A stretch of 61,556 nt of DNA. Source: Anaerolineae bacterium (lineage in GTDB: Bacteria; Chloroflexota; Anaerolineae; Aggregatilineales; Phototrophicaceae). Positions within the stretch are counted from its first letter, which is position 1. Each line of letters opens with the position of its first letter. The stretch is from contig JALOOG010000013.1 in NCBI GenBank assembly GCA_025454525.1, positions 1 through 61,556 on the forward strand. The letters run 5' to 3'. The notes under the pieces were generated by a model. It was not told the DNA's origin, did not search any database, and saw only the letters and a program-made list of their open reading frames with translations. The position numbers and the translations under genes are program-made. Shown here in pieces: positions 17,213 through 25,299 of the stretch.

Positions 17213-18927
17213 GATCGCAACCATTCGACTTCGATCCCGCGTTCACCTAGCGCTGCACGCAATGCCTCCCATTGATCTGGGCGCACGATCACGGCCATTT
17301 CACCTAAGCGCGCCCCCAAGTAACGGCGTAAGCTAGGTTCATTGAAGATCGCATCTAAGACTTCGCGGGCGGTGGTGCGTAACACCAAAAGTTCCTCTAA
17401 GGTGACTTGGGCTGTCGCACCGCCCTTCCAAGTCTCTAATAATTTGGTGATCACGGGCGGGATCGGCGTGATCATGCGTTTGACAAATGCGCCGATCTGT
17501 TCGGTGTTGATCCCTTGATCGGCGGCGCGTTGAATGCCGTGCGCGTCCAATTTGTAAAGATAAGGATCACCTTTGAGGGTGGCGGGTTTAGCCCAAGTGG
17601 TGAAACGGGTTAATTGAAAGCGATCTAGGCGTGAGGCTTTGCGTGTTACCAACAATGTCCCGTCATTCTGTACGGTGATCTTGTCCTCGACTTCAGTGGG
17701 TGTCGGAAAGGTTTGTTTGGGATCGATCACTGCACGCCCATAAGCACTTAAGCGTAATGCGTCCTCACCGAGATCGGTCAGCCCCAACCAATGTAGCGGG
17801 CCGGTGAGATAAAACTCTAACACCGCGCCTTCCACCGCATCCCAACTATTGAGGCCACGCAAATAATCGCCTTCATCGTTGCGGATGTACCAACTGTCAT
17901 AATCTCCGCCGGGGCGCTGAAAATTCGGATTTTTGACCTTCATCACATCGATAAAATCGTCTAAAGCCCACCACTCTTGCTTCGGGACATAATGCAACAT
18001 CAAGTCTAAGAGCGCTTGACGGGCCGCTACCGCGTCATACGTCCACCCAGACTCCGAGATCAGGCCCGGCGTGTGCCATAATTCGAGATAATCGGTGCTG
18101 GTGCGCCATGCGTCGATCAAGGCCTTGAGTTGTATCGCCCGCTTTTCGCCTAACCAACGCCGCGCTTCGGTACGATTCGGGTAAGCTTTGCCCGCTTGCA
18201 CATCGATCAGACCCGCGCTGATCCCGATCGCGACCATAAAGCGTAAACGGCGCTGATCTGCCACCAGCAAATGAGCCAATAGCGGTTGCGCGTCGTCAAG
18301 CGCATACGAAGGATCGATCAAGGGGGTTTCTAATTGTAGAAACGCTAACAGCGTAGTGAAATCGTCCACGATACTGGTATCCGCGGGGATCACACCTTCT
18401 ACATCCTCTAAGGGTAAAATCTGCACATGCGTCTCGGTAGGATGAGGGGTATTAGGGAGCGCGTCCAGTGCTTCGGCGCTATACCCCGTTTTTCGCAAAG
18501 GCAACACTGCGATCAAATCCGACGGCACATAGATCACCGGGCCGAGTCCACCTCCGACTTTATCGGTCGCTTGTGCGATCAAGCCCCGATAAAAGAGTGC
18601 TTCGGCGATGTTAGCGGGTTGTTCATGGGGTTTTTCGCGTTCGATCCGCCCTGCCCCCATTTTTCGGATCTCACCGAACATACCGTTAAACATGATCACA
18701 GGCAAACGGTGGCCTTTTGCACCCGCTAAAGATTGCAACGCACCCCGTTCTTGATCGCTAAGCCCATCGTAGACCTTTTCGGCACGGACGGGATCCAACA
18801 TGGCGATCATCAGTGCATCGATCAAGGCCACAGAGGTGAGATTAGCAAACGGAATCCCCCAACGTTTCGCGATGATCGGCAGTAAAACCTCATCCGCTTG
18901 ACTTAACATCGTTTGCAGATCCCACAT
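17209..18927 (-). CDS. helicase-associated (XPB/Helicase_C_3-like) protein without helicase motor
   Basis: About 572 residues. The N-terminal part has the pattern of the helicase-associated domain found at the start of bacterial XPB-like helicases (KPHEQPANIAEALFYRGLIA, YVPSDLIAVLPL). The C-terminal segment VQNDGTLLV ... DRFQLTRF ... KLDAHGIQRAADQGI ... IPPVITKLLETW matches the companion DNA-recognition/helicase-associated domain. Walker A and DEAH motifs are missing. It may regulate DNA repair or transcription, but this is inference. An in-frame ATG lies 18 bases upstream (18945); the inner ATG has AAAGG at good spacing. Confidence 0.7.
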   Translation of the reverse strand: MWDLQTMLSQADEVLLPIIAKRWGIPFANLTSVALIDALMIAMLDPVRAEKVYDGLSDQERGALQSLAGAKGHRLPVIMFNGMFGEIRKMGAGRIEREKPHEQPANIAEALFYRGLIAQATDKVGGGLGPVIYVPSDLIAVLPLRKTGYSAEALDALPNTPHPTETHVQILPLEDVEGVIPADTSIVDDFTTLLAFLQLETPLIDPSYALDDAQPLLAHLLVADQRRLRFMVAIGISAGLIDVQAGKAYPNRTEARRWLGEKRAIQLKALIDAWRTSTDYLELWHTPGLISESGWTYDAVAARQALLDLMLHYVPKQEWWALDDFIDVMKVKNPNFQRPGGDYDSWYIRNDEGDYLRGLNSWDAVEGAVLEFYLTGPLHWLGLTDLGEDALRLSAYGRAVIDPKQTFPTPTEVEDKITVQNDGTLLVTRKASRLDRFQLTRFTTWAKPATLKGDPYLYKLDAHGIQRAADQGINTEQIGAFVKRMITPIPPVITKLLETWKGGATAQVTLEELLVLRTTAREVLDAIFNEPSLRRYLGARLGEMAVIVRPDQWEALRAALGERGIEVEWLRS

Positions 18928-19048
18928 AATACCCGCCTTTGCCATGGACTTGAGTCGCTAGGGTTATTGTACACGGACAAAAGGTGTCATTCCACACTCG
19001 TTAAACATCTTTACTAGGCTTATGGTGATAAAAAGCATGGAGGTCACT

Positions 19049-19438
19049 ATGATCAACAAAATCGGGAATATCTTCATGAAACCGCTGTTATCGTCCTTCC
19101 TGCACTTTTTGGCCAGCGGACAGATCGTGCTGATCCGCTTTCAAGGGCGCAAAAGCGGCAAGATCTATGATACTCCGGTGGAATATCGCCAAGAAGGAGA
19201 TACCCTCACCTTCTTCACCCAAAAAAGTCGGTTATGGTGGAAAAATTTGCAAGGGGATGATACCTGCGTTGAGTTGCGTTTGCGCGGGAAAAAAGTTACC
19301 GCACGTCAACAGTTAATCTCGGATGACCCAGAGCAGATCGTGCGAGAAATTCGCTTATTACACCCGCGTATGACACTTGAGCAGGCCGAACAATTGGCAC
19401 CCAGTGTCGTCATGATCCAACTCAAATTACTCCCATAA
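19049..19438 (+). CDS. nitroreductase/quinone reductase family protein (deazaflavin-dependent type)
   Basis: About 129 residues forming a small split-barrel. The motifs GRKSGKIYDTPVEYRQEGD (about 31-49) and SRLWWKNLQGDD (about 59-70) match the DUF385/Ddn-like group, whose members bind F420 or flavin and reduce quinones or nitro compounds. ATG 19049 is chosen over 19022 because GGAGG lies five bases before it. It is a monocistronic gene between two minus-strand units. The cofactor is not decidable from sequence. Confidence 0.75.
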   Translation: MINKIGNIFMKPLLSSFLHFLASGQIVLIRFQGRKSGKIYDTPVEYRQEGDTLTFFTQKSRLWWKNLQGDDTCVELRLRGKKVTARQQLISDDPEQIVREIRLLHPRMTLEQAEQLAPSVVMIQLKLLP

Positions 19439-19471
19439 TCCGCCATAGTCGATTTTATCTGGATGATCCTT

Positions 19472-19501
19472 GTAGGGGTGAACCTGTGTGTTCACCCCTA
19501 C
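19472..19501. terminator. perfect 12-bp hairpin between convergent genes (REP-like)
   Basis: GTAGGGGTGAAC (19472-19483) pairs with GTTCACCCCTAC (19490-19501), loop CTGTGT. It lies 34 bases after the nitroreductase-like stop and 17 bases before the ABC gene stop. GTAGGGG..-type palindromes are common intergenic repeats in several phyla, so it may be a REP-like element that also terminates transcription. Confidence 0.6.
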
Positions 19502-19517
19502 GATCACCCTGTGTAGA

Positions 19518-21362
19518 TTACACCGCGATCCGATCTGACTCGGTTTTGACAGGCACCAAATTCAAGATCTCATCATATTCGCGTTCCAATTCTTGCCGGA
19601 ATTGTTGCGTATACAGGTTGTAGTAATGCCCGCGTTGACGCAATAACTCGCGATGTGATCCCATTTCTTCGATCTGACCATTGGCGATCACCACGATGCG
19701 ATCGGCGCGTTTGATCGTCGAAAGGCGATGCGCGATCACAAAACTGGTGCGTCCGGACATAATCTGCTCCATACCCTGTTGGATCAAGGCTTCGGTCAAT
19801 GTATCAACCGAACTGGTCGCCTCATCCATGATGAAGATCTCTGGATCGGCTAAGACGGCCCGCGCTAGGCTCAACAGTTGTTTTTGCCCCACCGAGAGCA
19901 GCACACCACCTTCACCCACTTCTTCCTCATACCCTTTGTCAAACTTGGTGATAAATTCATCAGCACCAGCCAATTTTGCCGCGTCTTCAACCTCTTGATC
20001 GGTCGCATCTAAACGCCCATAACGGATGTTATCGCGGATCGTACCGGAAAACAGATGCGGTGTCTGTAACACCATGCCGATCCGGGAATGGATCGCATGA
20101 AGCGGCATCGTGGTGTAATCTTGACCCCCGATCAAGATCCGGCCCGATCTTGGCTCATAGAAGCGACAGACCAAGTTAACGATCGTGCTTTTTCCGCCTC
20201 CGGTTGCCCCCACTAAGGCGATCGTCTCGCCTTGTTTGATGTGTAGGTTGAAGTCCTTCAAAACCGGTTTCTTGGGATCATAGTAAAAGTCAACGTGTTC
20301 AAACACGATGTCACCGCGCAATGTCCCCGGATCATAAGCATCGGTGCGATCCACAATTTCCGGTTGCGAGTCCATGAGTGAAAACACCCGCTCCGCAGAG
20401 GCGATTGCCTGCTGCATACTGGCATACACCCGCGCCAGATCTTGCACCGGCCACATCATGAAGGTGATATACGACACAAACGCCTGAATCCCGCCGATCG
20501 TCATCGCCCCGGTGGGGACTTGCAACCCACCGCCTAAGACCACCGCTCCCACGGCAAAGGCGCTAATGATCTGTACCATAGGCAAAAATAGCGCAGAGAG
20601 CCACGCCGCCCGATATGACGATCGGTACATATCACCCGTCAACTGGTTAAATTCGATCAGATTCGCGTTTTCGCGGCGTAAGGCCTTCACCACACGCACC
20701 CCGGTAATGTTTTCGTTCATCGTTCCGGTGATCTGAGAGTTTAACTTGCGCGTTTTACGATATTCCACCAAGATCCGTTGCTTAAACCACACAGCGACCG
20801 CTAACAAGATCGGCAAGGTCAACATCACCACGATCGCTAATTGCCAGTTGATCATGAACATAAAAAACAGCGCGGTGGTGATGTTCATCAGCGCCCAAGT
20901 TACATCCAATAAGCCCCAAGTCATCAGATCGGCGATCCGGCCCGGATCGGAGGTCATCCGTGACATAATCCAACCGACCGGAGTCCGATCGTAATACGAA
21001 AACGAGAGCGATTGTAACCGTGCAAACATCGTTTTCCGCATGTCATATTGGACACGATAGCCTAACACCCCCGTTAAGTAGATGAAGGCAAACACAAAGA
21101 AGATCTGTATGACCATCAATACGCCGTATTGCGTAAGGATGCTGATCAACGCCTCGCGATTTTGTCCGATAATGCCTTCATCCACGATCCGCTTACTTAA
21201 GAAGGTAAAATAGGACTCTAGGCTAGATACGACCATGATCGACACTAAAAACCCCGCGACCCATTTCCAGTGAGGTCGCAATTGCCCTAACAAACGTAGC
21301 AGGGTTTTCCCGTTAAACTGTGTGGTAAATTCTTCTTCCTCAAAGCGATGTTCGTCACTCAA
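19518..21362 (-). CDS. ABC exporter subunit (type IV, deviant signature motif)
   Basis: The 614-residue half-transporter has six N-terminal membrane helices (about 30-310) and a nucleotide-binding domain. Walker A is GATGGGKST, Q-loop MVLQTPHLF, Walker B IFIMDEATSSVD with the catalytic Glu, and H-loop VIAHRLST. The ABC signature is LSVGQ rather than LSGGQ. Its upstream partner has the complementary defect (Asp for Glu after Walker B), so the pair should form one normal and one degenerate ATP site, as in TM287/288 or BmrCD. Substrate is unknown (drug or lipid type). Starts overlap by 8 bases. Confidence 0.93.
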   Translation of the reverse strand: MSDEHRFEEEEFTTQFNGKTLLRLLGQLRPHWKWVAGFLVSIMVVSSLESYFTFLSKRIVDEGIIGQNREALISILTQYGVLMVIQIFFVFAFIYLTGVLGYRVQYDMRKTMFARLQSLSFSYYDRTPVGWIMSRMTSDPGRIADLMTWGLLDVTWALMNITTALFFMFMINWQLAIVVMLTLPILLAVAVWFKQRILVEYRKTRKLNSQITGTMNENITGVRVVKALRRENANLIEFNQLTGDMYRSSYRAAWLSALFLPMVQIISAFAVGAVVLGGGLQVPTGAMTIGGIQAFVSYITFMMWPVQDLARVYASMQQAIASAERVFSLMDSQPEIVDRTDAYDPGTLRGDIVFEHVDFYYDPKKPVLKDFNLHIKQGETIALVGATGGGKSTIVNLVCRFYEPRSGRILIGGQDYTTMPLHAIHSRIGMVLQTPHLFSGTIRDNIRYGRLDATDQEVEDAAKLAGADEFITKFDKGYEEEVGEGGVLLSVGQKQLLSLARAVLADPEIFIMDEATSSVDTLTEALIQQGMEQIMSGRTSFVIAHRLSTIKRADRIVVIANGQIEEMGSHRELLRQRGHYYNLYTQQFRQELEREYDEILNLVPVKTESDRIAV

Positions 21363-23286
21363 GGCTCAATTCCTTTTCTAATTCCTCGTCAATCCGAGAT
21401 TGCATATCGTAGATCCGTGCGTAAATGCCGTCGGGGTCGCGCAAGAGTTGATCATGTGTCCCCATTTGTGCGATTGTGCCTTGATCAAACACGATGATCA
21501 GATCAGCATTCATGACGGTCTGAATCCGATGTGCGATGATAAAGGTGGTGCGTCCGGGCATCAGCTGTTTGAGCGCGCTACGGATCGCCGCTTCGGTTTC
21601 GGTGTCTACGGATGAAGTCGCATCATCTAAGATCAAGATGCGTGGGTTCTTCAATAAAGTACGCGCCAAAGTAACCCGTTGTTTTTGCCCACCCGAAAGC
21701 GTCACGCCACGCTCACCGACCAAAGTGTTATAGCCTTCTGGAAAACTCAAAATCACTTGGTGAATCGCGGCGGCCTTTGCGGCAGCTTCCACTTCAGCCT
21801 CCGTTACATCACGTCCAACACTGTAAGTAATGTTTTCGCGGATCGATCGTGAGAACAAAAATGGCTCTTGCTGCACAACGCCGATGTTACGCCGCAAAAA
21901 ATCACGCGGATATTGATTCAACTCGATCCCATCAAGGCGAATACTGCCCTGTTTATATTCATAGAAACGATTCAACAAATTGGTGATCGTCGTCTTACCC
22001 GATCCGGTTGCACCCATCAGCGCGATCACCTGCCCCGCTTTGACGGTAAAGCTCACATTTTTTAACACAGGCAAGTTGGGATCATATTCAAATGAGACAT
22101 GATCGAATACCACCTCACCTTTGAGATCCGCCACAGGGGGCGCGCTGTTTTCTTCTAATGGTTCACGATCTTCGCGGATCACCTCGGCCACACGGTCATA
22201 CGACACTAAGCCCGTAGACATCTGCACGATGATCCGACCTAAGTTACGCATTGGGAAGATTACATAGACCAACATACCCGCGTAAGCCATATAATCGCCA
22301 ACCGTGAGCGCGCCATCTAAAACCATTAACGCGGCGATCAAATACCCGCCGATCAATTGAACCCCGGTGATCGCGTCGGTGATCGGCCAGTAAAACGAGT
22401 GCATGACCAACTCATCGCGCCCTAGCTCATAGTAGTGCCAATTTTCTTTCTCAAAGCGTTTGGTTTCATACGCTTGGCGGGCGAAGGCCTTCACCACGCG
22501 CACCCCTGTCAGGTTCTCTTGGAGACGGCTAGATAAGATCGCTTCTTGATTTTGTACCGCCTCATACCGTTGTGAGACCCGTTGGAAAAACCACAACGAC
22601 ACCCCAACCACCAACGGCACAACTAACGATGAAAACAACGCCAGTTGCCAATGGATCGCGGCGATCGCCGCAAAATTGATCAAGAATAACAAGACAATCC
22701 GGCCGACTCCGACTCCCTGTTCAGCGAAGAATTGGCGCACCGCGTCTACATCGGAGGTACTCCGTTGCAGTAGATCGCCTGTTTGATTTTTGTCATGATA
22801 AGAAAATGACAAACGTTGGATATGGTCAAACAGGTAATTTCGGAGGCGGTAAGCGATCCCTTCGGACGTGCGGGCCGCGGCACGTCCACTTAAAAAGGTA
22901 AACCACCCTTCCGCACCTGCTAAAAACACAAAACCCAACGCGATCAACACAAACACCTGTAACGGCGGCGTAGTGATCGGCAAGGTTTCGCTGAAAAAGC
23001 CAGCTAAAACGGGTTGATCGGTGGGCAAGATTGTATTCGGCAACGCATGTAAGAAGATCGTATTCGGTTGCAACAGGATGTTATCGACAAAATAGCGCAA
23101 CAATAACAGCGTGCCGGATTTTGCCAAAGCCGCAATGCCTAACGCAAGCGTCGCCCAAATATAGATCCAACGATACCCATACATCAAGCGCCATAACCCC
23201 AAAAGACGGTTTTTCGTCACGTCTTTTTTCAGGTCATAATCGGGTTGTTGCACCCCTTGAGGTGCCGTTAAAGTAGTTGTAGGCAA
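21355..23286 (-). CDS. ABC exporter subunit (type IV, degenerate catalytic carboxylate)
   Basis: About 643 residues, with six membrane helices (about 35-325) and a nucleotide-binding domain. Walker A is GATGSGKTT, signature LSGGQKQRV, H-loop FIIAHRIQT. Walker B reads ILILDDATSSVD, with Asp in place of the catalytic Glu. Together with the downstream partner it forms a heterodimeric exporter. A TTG at 23304 opens the frame, but TTG 23286 has GGAGAG eight bases before it and is preferred; the first ATG is inside the first membrane helix. The 450 bases upstream hold no other gene. Confidence 0.93.
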   Translation of the reverse strand: MPTTTLTAPQGVQQPDYDLKKDVTKNRLLGLWRLMYGYRWIYIWATLALGIAALAKSGTLLLLRYFVDNILLQPNTIFLHALPNTILPTDQPVLAGFFSETLPITTPPLQVFVLIALGFVFLAGAEGWFTFLSGRAAARTSEGIAYRLRNYLFDHIQRLSFSYHDKNQTGDLLQRSTSDVDAVRQFFAEQGVGVGRIVLLFLINFAAIAAIHWQLALFSSLVVPLVVGVSLWFFQRVSQRYEAVQNQEAILSSRLQENLTGVRVVKAFARQAYETKRFEKENWHYYELGRDELVMHSFYWPITDAITGVQLIGGYLIAALMVLDGALTVGDYMAYAGMLVYVIFPMRNLGRIIVQMSTGLVSYDRVAEVIREDREPLEENSAPPVADLKGEVVFDHVSFEYDPNLPVLKNVSFTVKAGQVIALMGATGSGKTTITNLLNRFYEYKQGSIRLDGIELNQYPRDFLRRNIGVVQQEPFLFSRSIRENITYSVGRDVTEAEVEAAAKAAAIHQVILSFPEGYNTLVGERGVTLSGGQKQRVTLARTLLKNPRILILDDATSSVDTETEAAIRSALKQLMPGRTTFIIAHRIQTVMNADLIIVFDQGTIAQMGTHDQLLRDPDGIYARIYDMQSRIDEELEKELSLE

Positions 23287-23304
23287 GAGGAAATCTCTCC
23301 ACAA

Positions 23305-23753
23305 AACACGGTTCAGTTATTTACGGACGGGGTGATAAAACGACGGCCAATCAGTGATCTACATCTACCAGTTTACAATCAAATTGCAGCATTGTAAAAA
23401 ATTTGAGTAGATTAAGCGCTGTGCCTAGTTAGGATAACATCAAACTGCTCCCGACAAATGAACTCTTATGAACCATTAGAGGCTATCGTGATAGTTACAG
23501 ACGTGTCTAGGATACACTATCTTTTCCCATTTTGTAAACGACCTCTTTTGAAAAAATTCAATTGGAAAATCCGAAATGGCGAAATGTTAAAAAATGTTAG
23601 GTAAAAAACCCATCTAATTTTAAAATTCCCGTTGCTTCATTTAACGGATTATCCCTATTCTGTTAAACCAGTCTGGTTAGTATCCATAGCTGGAAACAGA
23701 TTGTTTTCGCAAGACTTTTCCAACATTGGATACCTTACAGGAGAAAAAAACGT
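23305..23753. promoter_or_regulatory. AT-rich divergent control region between the ABC exporter and pstS
   Basis: No gene was found here. The right half contains TGTTA at 23585 and 23595 (10-base direct repeat), a 6+6 palindrome AACCAG-T-CTGGTT at 23666-23678, and an AGGAG ribosome site about 10 bases before pstS. The TGTTA repeat could be a PhoP-type box, but it does not match the E. coli Pho box and no proof is available. No clear promoter for the exporter was found. Confidence 0.4.
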
Positions 23754-25148
23754 ATGTTGAAAGTCAAGAATTGGGTACTCTTCCTCATGCTGGCGCTGCT
23801 CATCTCGGTAAGCGGTGTGATGGCCCAAGAAGAACCGACCGGGACGATTGTAGACATCGCCGTGGGTGATGAAAACTTCTCGACCTTGGTGGAACTGGTG
23901 ACTGCCGCTGGCTTGGTGGACGTGTTGAGCGGCGAAGGCCCCTACACCGTGTTTGCCCCCACCAATGAAGCGTTCGCGGCCCTGCCTGCGTATGTGGTTG
24001 AATACCTTAGCACCGACACTGAACTGCTCACCCGCATCCTGACCTACCATGTCGTCCCGGGTGCCGTGATGTCCACCGACATCACCGAAGACATGATGGC
24101 GACCACGGCGGAAATGTCCACCGTTGGCGGCGAAATGATGGAAAGCCAACTGACCGTCAACGTCACCGATGAAGGTATCATGGTAGACGGCGCGATGGTT
24201 GTGACCCCGGACATCATGGCCACCAATGGCGTGATCCATGTGATCGATGCGGTTCTCGTCCCCGCGATTGAATTGCCAGAAGTAGATCCGTTGAGCGTCA
24301 CCGGTGACCTGATCACCGCGGGTAGCTCCACCGTAGGCCCCTTGAGCGCCGCGATCGTGAGCCAATTCACCGATGAAGGTTACGCAGGTCAAGCTTCTGT
24401 AGACATCGCCGGCACCGGCACCGGTTTCACCCGCTTCTGCGAAGCTGGCGAAACGGACATTGCCAACGCGAGCCGCCCGATCCGTCAAGAAGAAGCGGAC
24501 AAATGTGCCGCCTTGGAAACTCCCCGTGAACCGATCGCCTTCACTGTGGCGACCGATGCGTTAGCGGTGGTGGTGAGCGAAGAAAACGATTTTGCAATTG
24601 ACCTGACCACTGAAGAAATCGCGGCGTTGTTCTCAACTGCCACCAACTGGTCTGATGTCCGCCCTGAATGGCCGGCCGAACCGATCACCCGTTACACCCC
24701 CGGCACCGCCAGCGGTACCTATGACTACTTCATTGACGAAATTTTCGACGGCGATGAAACCCTCCTGCAAAATGCGGCCAACGTGAACCAAAGCGAATTT
24801 GATGAACAATTGGTGGCCGGTGTCTCTGGCAACCCCTTCGCCATCGGTTTCTTCGGCGCGGCCTACTACTTAGCCAACGAAGATGTGTTGAATGAAGTGA
24901 GCATCAACGGTGTCGCCCCCACTCTCGAAAATTCGTTGAACGGTGAATACCTGTTAGCGCGCCCGATCTTCATCTACACCTCACCCAACATTCTCACCGA
25001 AAAACCCCAAGTAGCGCAATTCGTGAGCTACTACCTGCAAAATGCGCCCGAAGTTTCGGCCGAAGTGGGTTACTACCCGGCGAAACCGTGGGAACAAAAC
25101 TTGTCGAACTTGTTGATCCTGCCGTTCGTCGCTGGCGAAGGCATGTAA
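23754..25148 (+). CDS. pstS: FAS1-PstS fusion: phosphate-binding protein with N-terminal fasciclin domain
   Basis: The 464-residue protein has a signal peptide (about 1-24, ending GVMA-QEE; no lipobox). A FAS1 domain follows (about 31-170) with FSTLVELVTAAGLVDVL, YTVFAPTNEAF and NGVIHVIDAVLVP. The rest is a PstS-type phosphate-binding protein (about 180-460), with ITAGSSTVGPL, IANASRPIR and TPGTASGTYDYF as the phosphate-contacting loops. FAS1 domains are adhesive cell-surface modules, so the fusion may hold PstS at the envelope. Codon use is more biased (GAA, ACC, CTG) than in neighbours, as in highly expressed genes. First gene of pstSCAB. Confidence 0.93.
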   Translation: MLKVKNWVLFLMLALLISVSGVMAQEEPTGTIVDIAVGDENFSTLVELVTAAGLVDVLSGEGPYTVFAPTNEAFAALPAYVVEYLSTDTELLTRILTYHVVPGAVMSTDITEDMMATTAEMSTVGGEMMESQLTVNVTDEGIMVDGAMVVTPDIMATNGVIHVIDAVLVPAIELPEVDPLSVTGDLITAGSSTVGPLSAAIVSQFTDEGYAGQASVDIAGTGTGFTRFCEAGETDIANASRPIRQEEADKCAALETPREPIAFTVATDALAVVVSEENDFAIDLTTEEIAALFSTATNWSDVRPEWPAEPITRYTPGTASGTYDYFIDEIFDGDETLLQNAANVNQSEFDEQLVAGVSGNPFAIGFFGAAYYLANEDVLNEVSINGVAPTLENSLNGEYLLARPIFIYTSPNILTEKPQVAQFVSYYLQNAPEVSAEVGYYPAKPWEQNLSNLLILPFVAGEGM

Positions 25149-25174
25149 GCTAAGTTCGTTCGATGTAAGACCTT

Positions 25175-25206
25175 AGAGGAGAGCCGTGTGGACTCTCCTC
25201 TTTGTT
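25175..25206 (+). terminator. hairpin between pstS and pstC (partial terminator)
   Basis: AGAGGAGAG (25175-25183) pairs with CTCTCCTCT (25193-25201), loop of nine, followed by TTG. The short U-tract suggests partial termination, allowing more pstS than pstCAB mRNA, a known arrangement for binding-protein transporters. Confidence 0.65.
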
Positions 25207-25299
25207 AAGAAACGTTAAAATTAACGGTCAACCATATTCTTTTGCGTTATGATCCGCTATCATCACGGTTCGTTGTTCAGAAGCTCTTGAGGAAACTTT

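Noticed and set aside
19472-19501. An insertion-sequence end
   Set aside because: It is a single perfect hairpin between convergent genes without transposase or target duplication; a terminator or REP-like element explains it.
23655-24488. A 277-codon open frame antisense to pstS
   Set aside because: It lies on the opposite strand of a clear FAS1-PstS gene, has a His/Gly/Asp composition that mirrors the pstS codons, and has no recognisable domain. It is a shadow frame due to strong codon bias.
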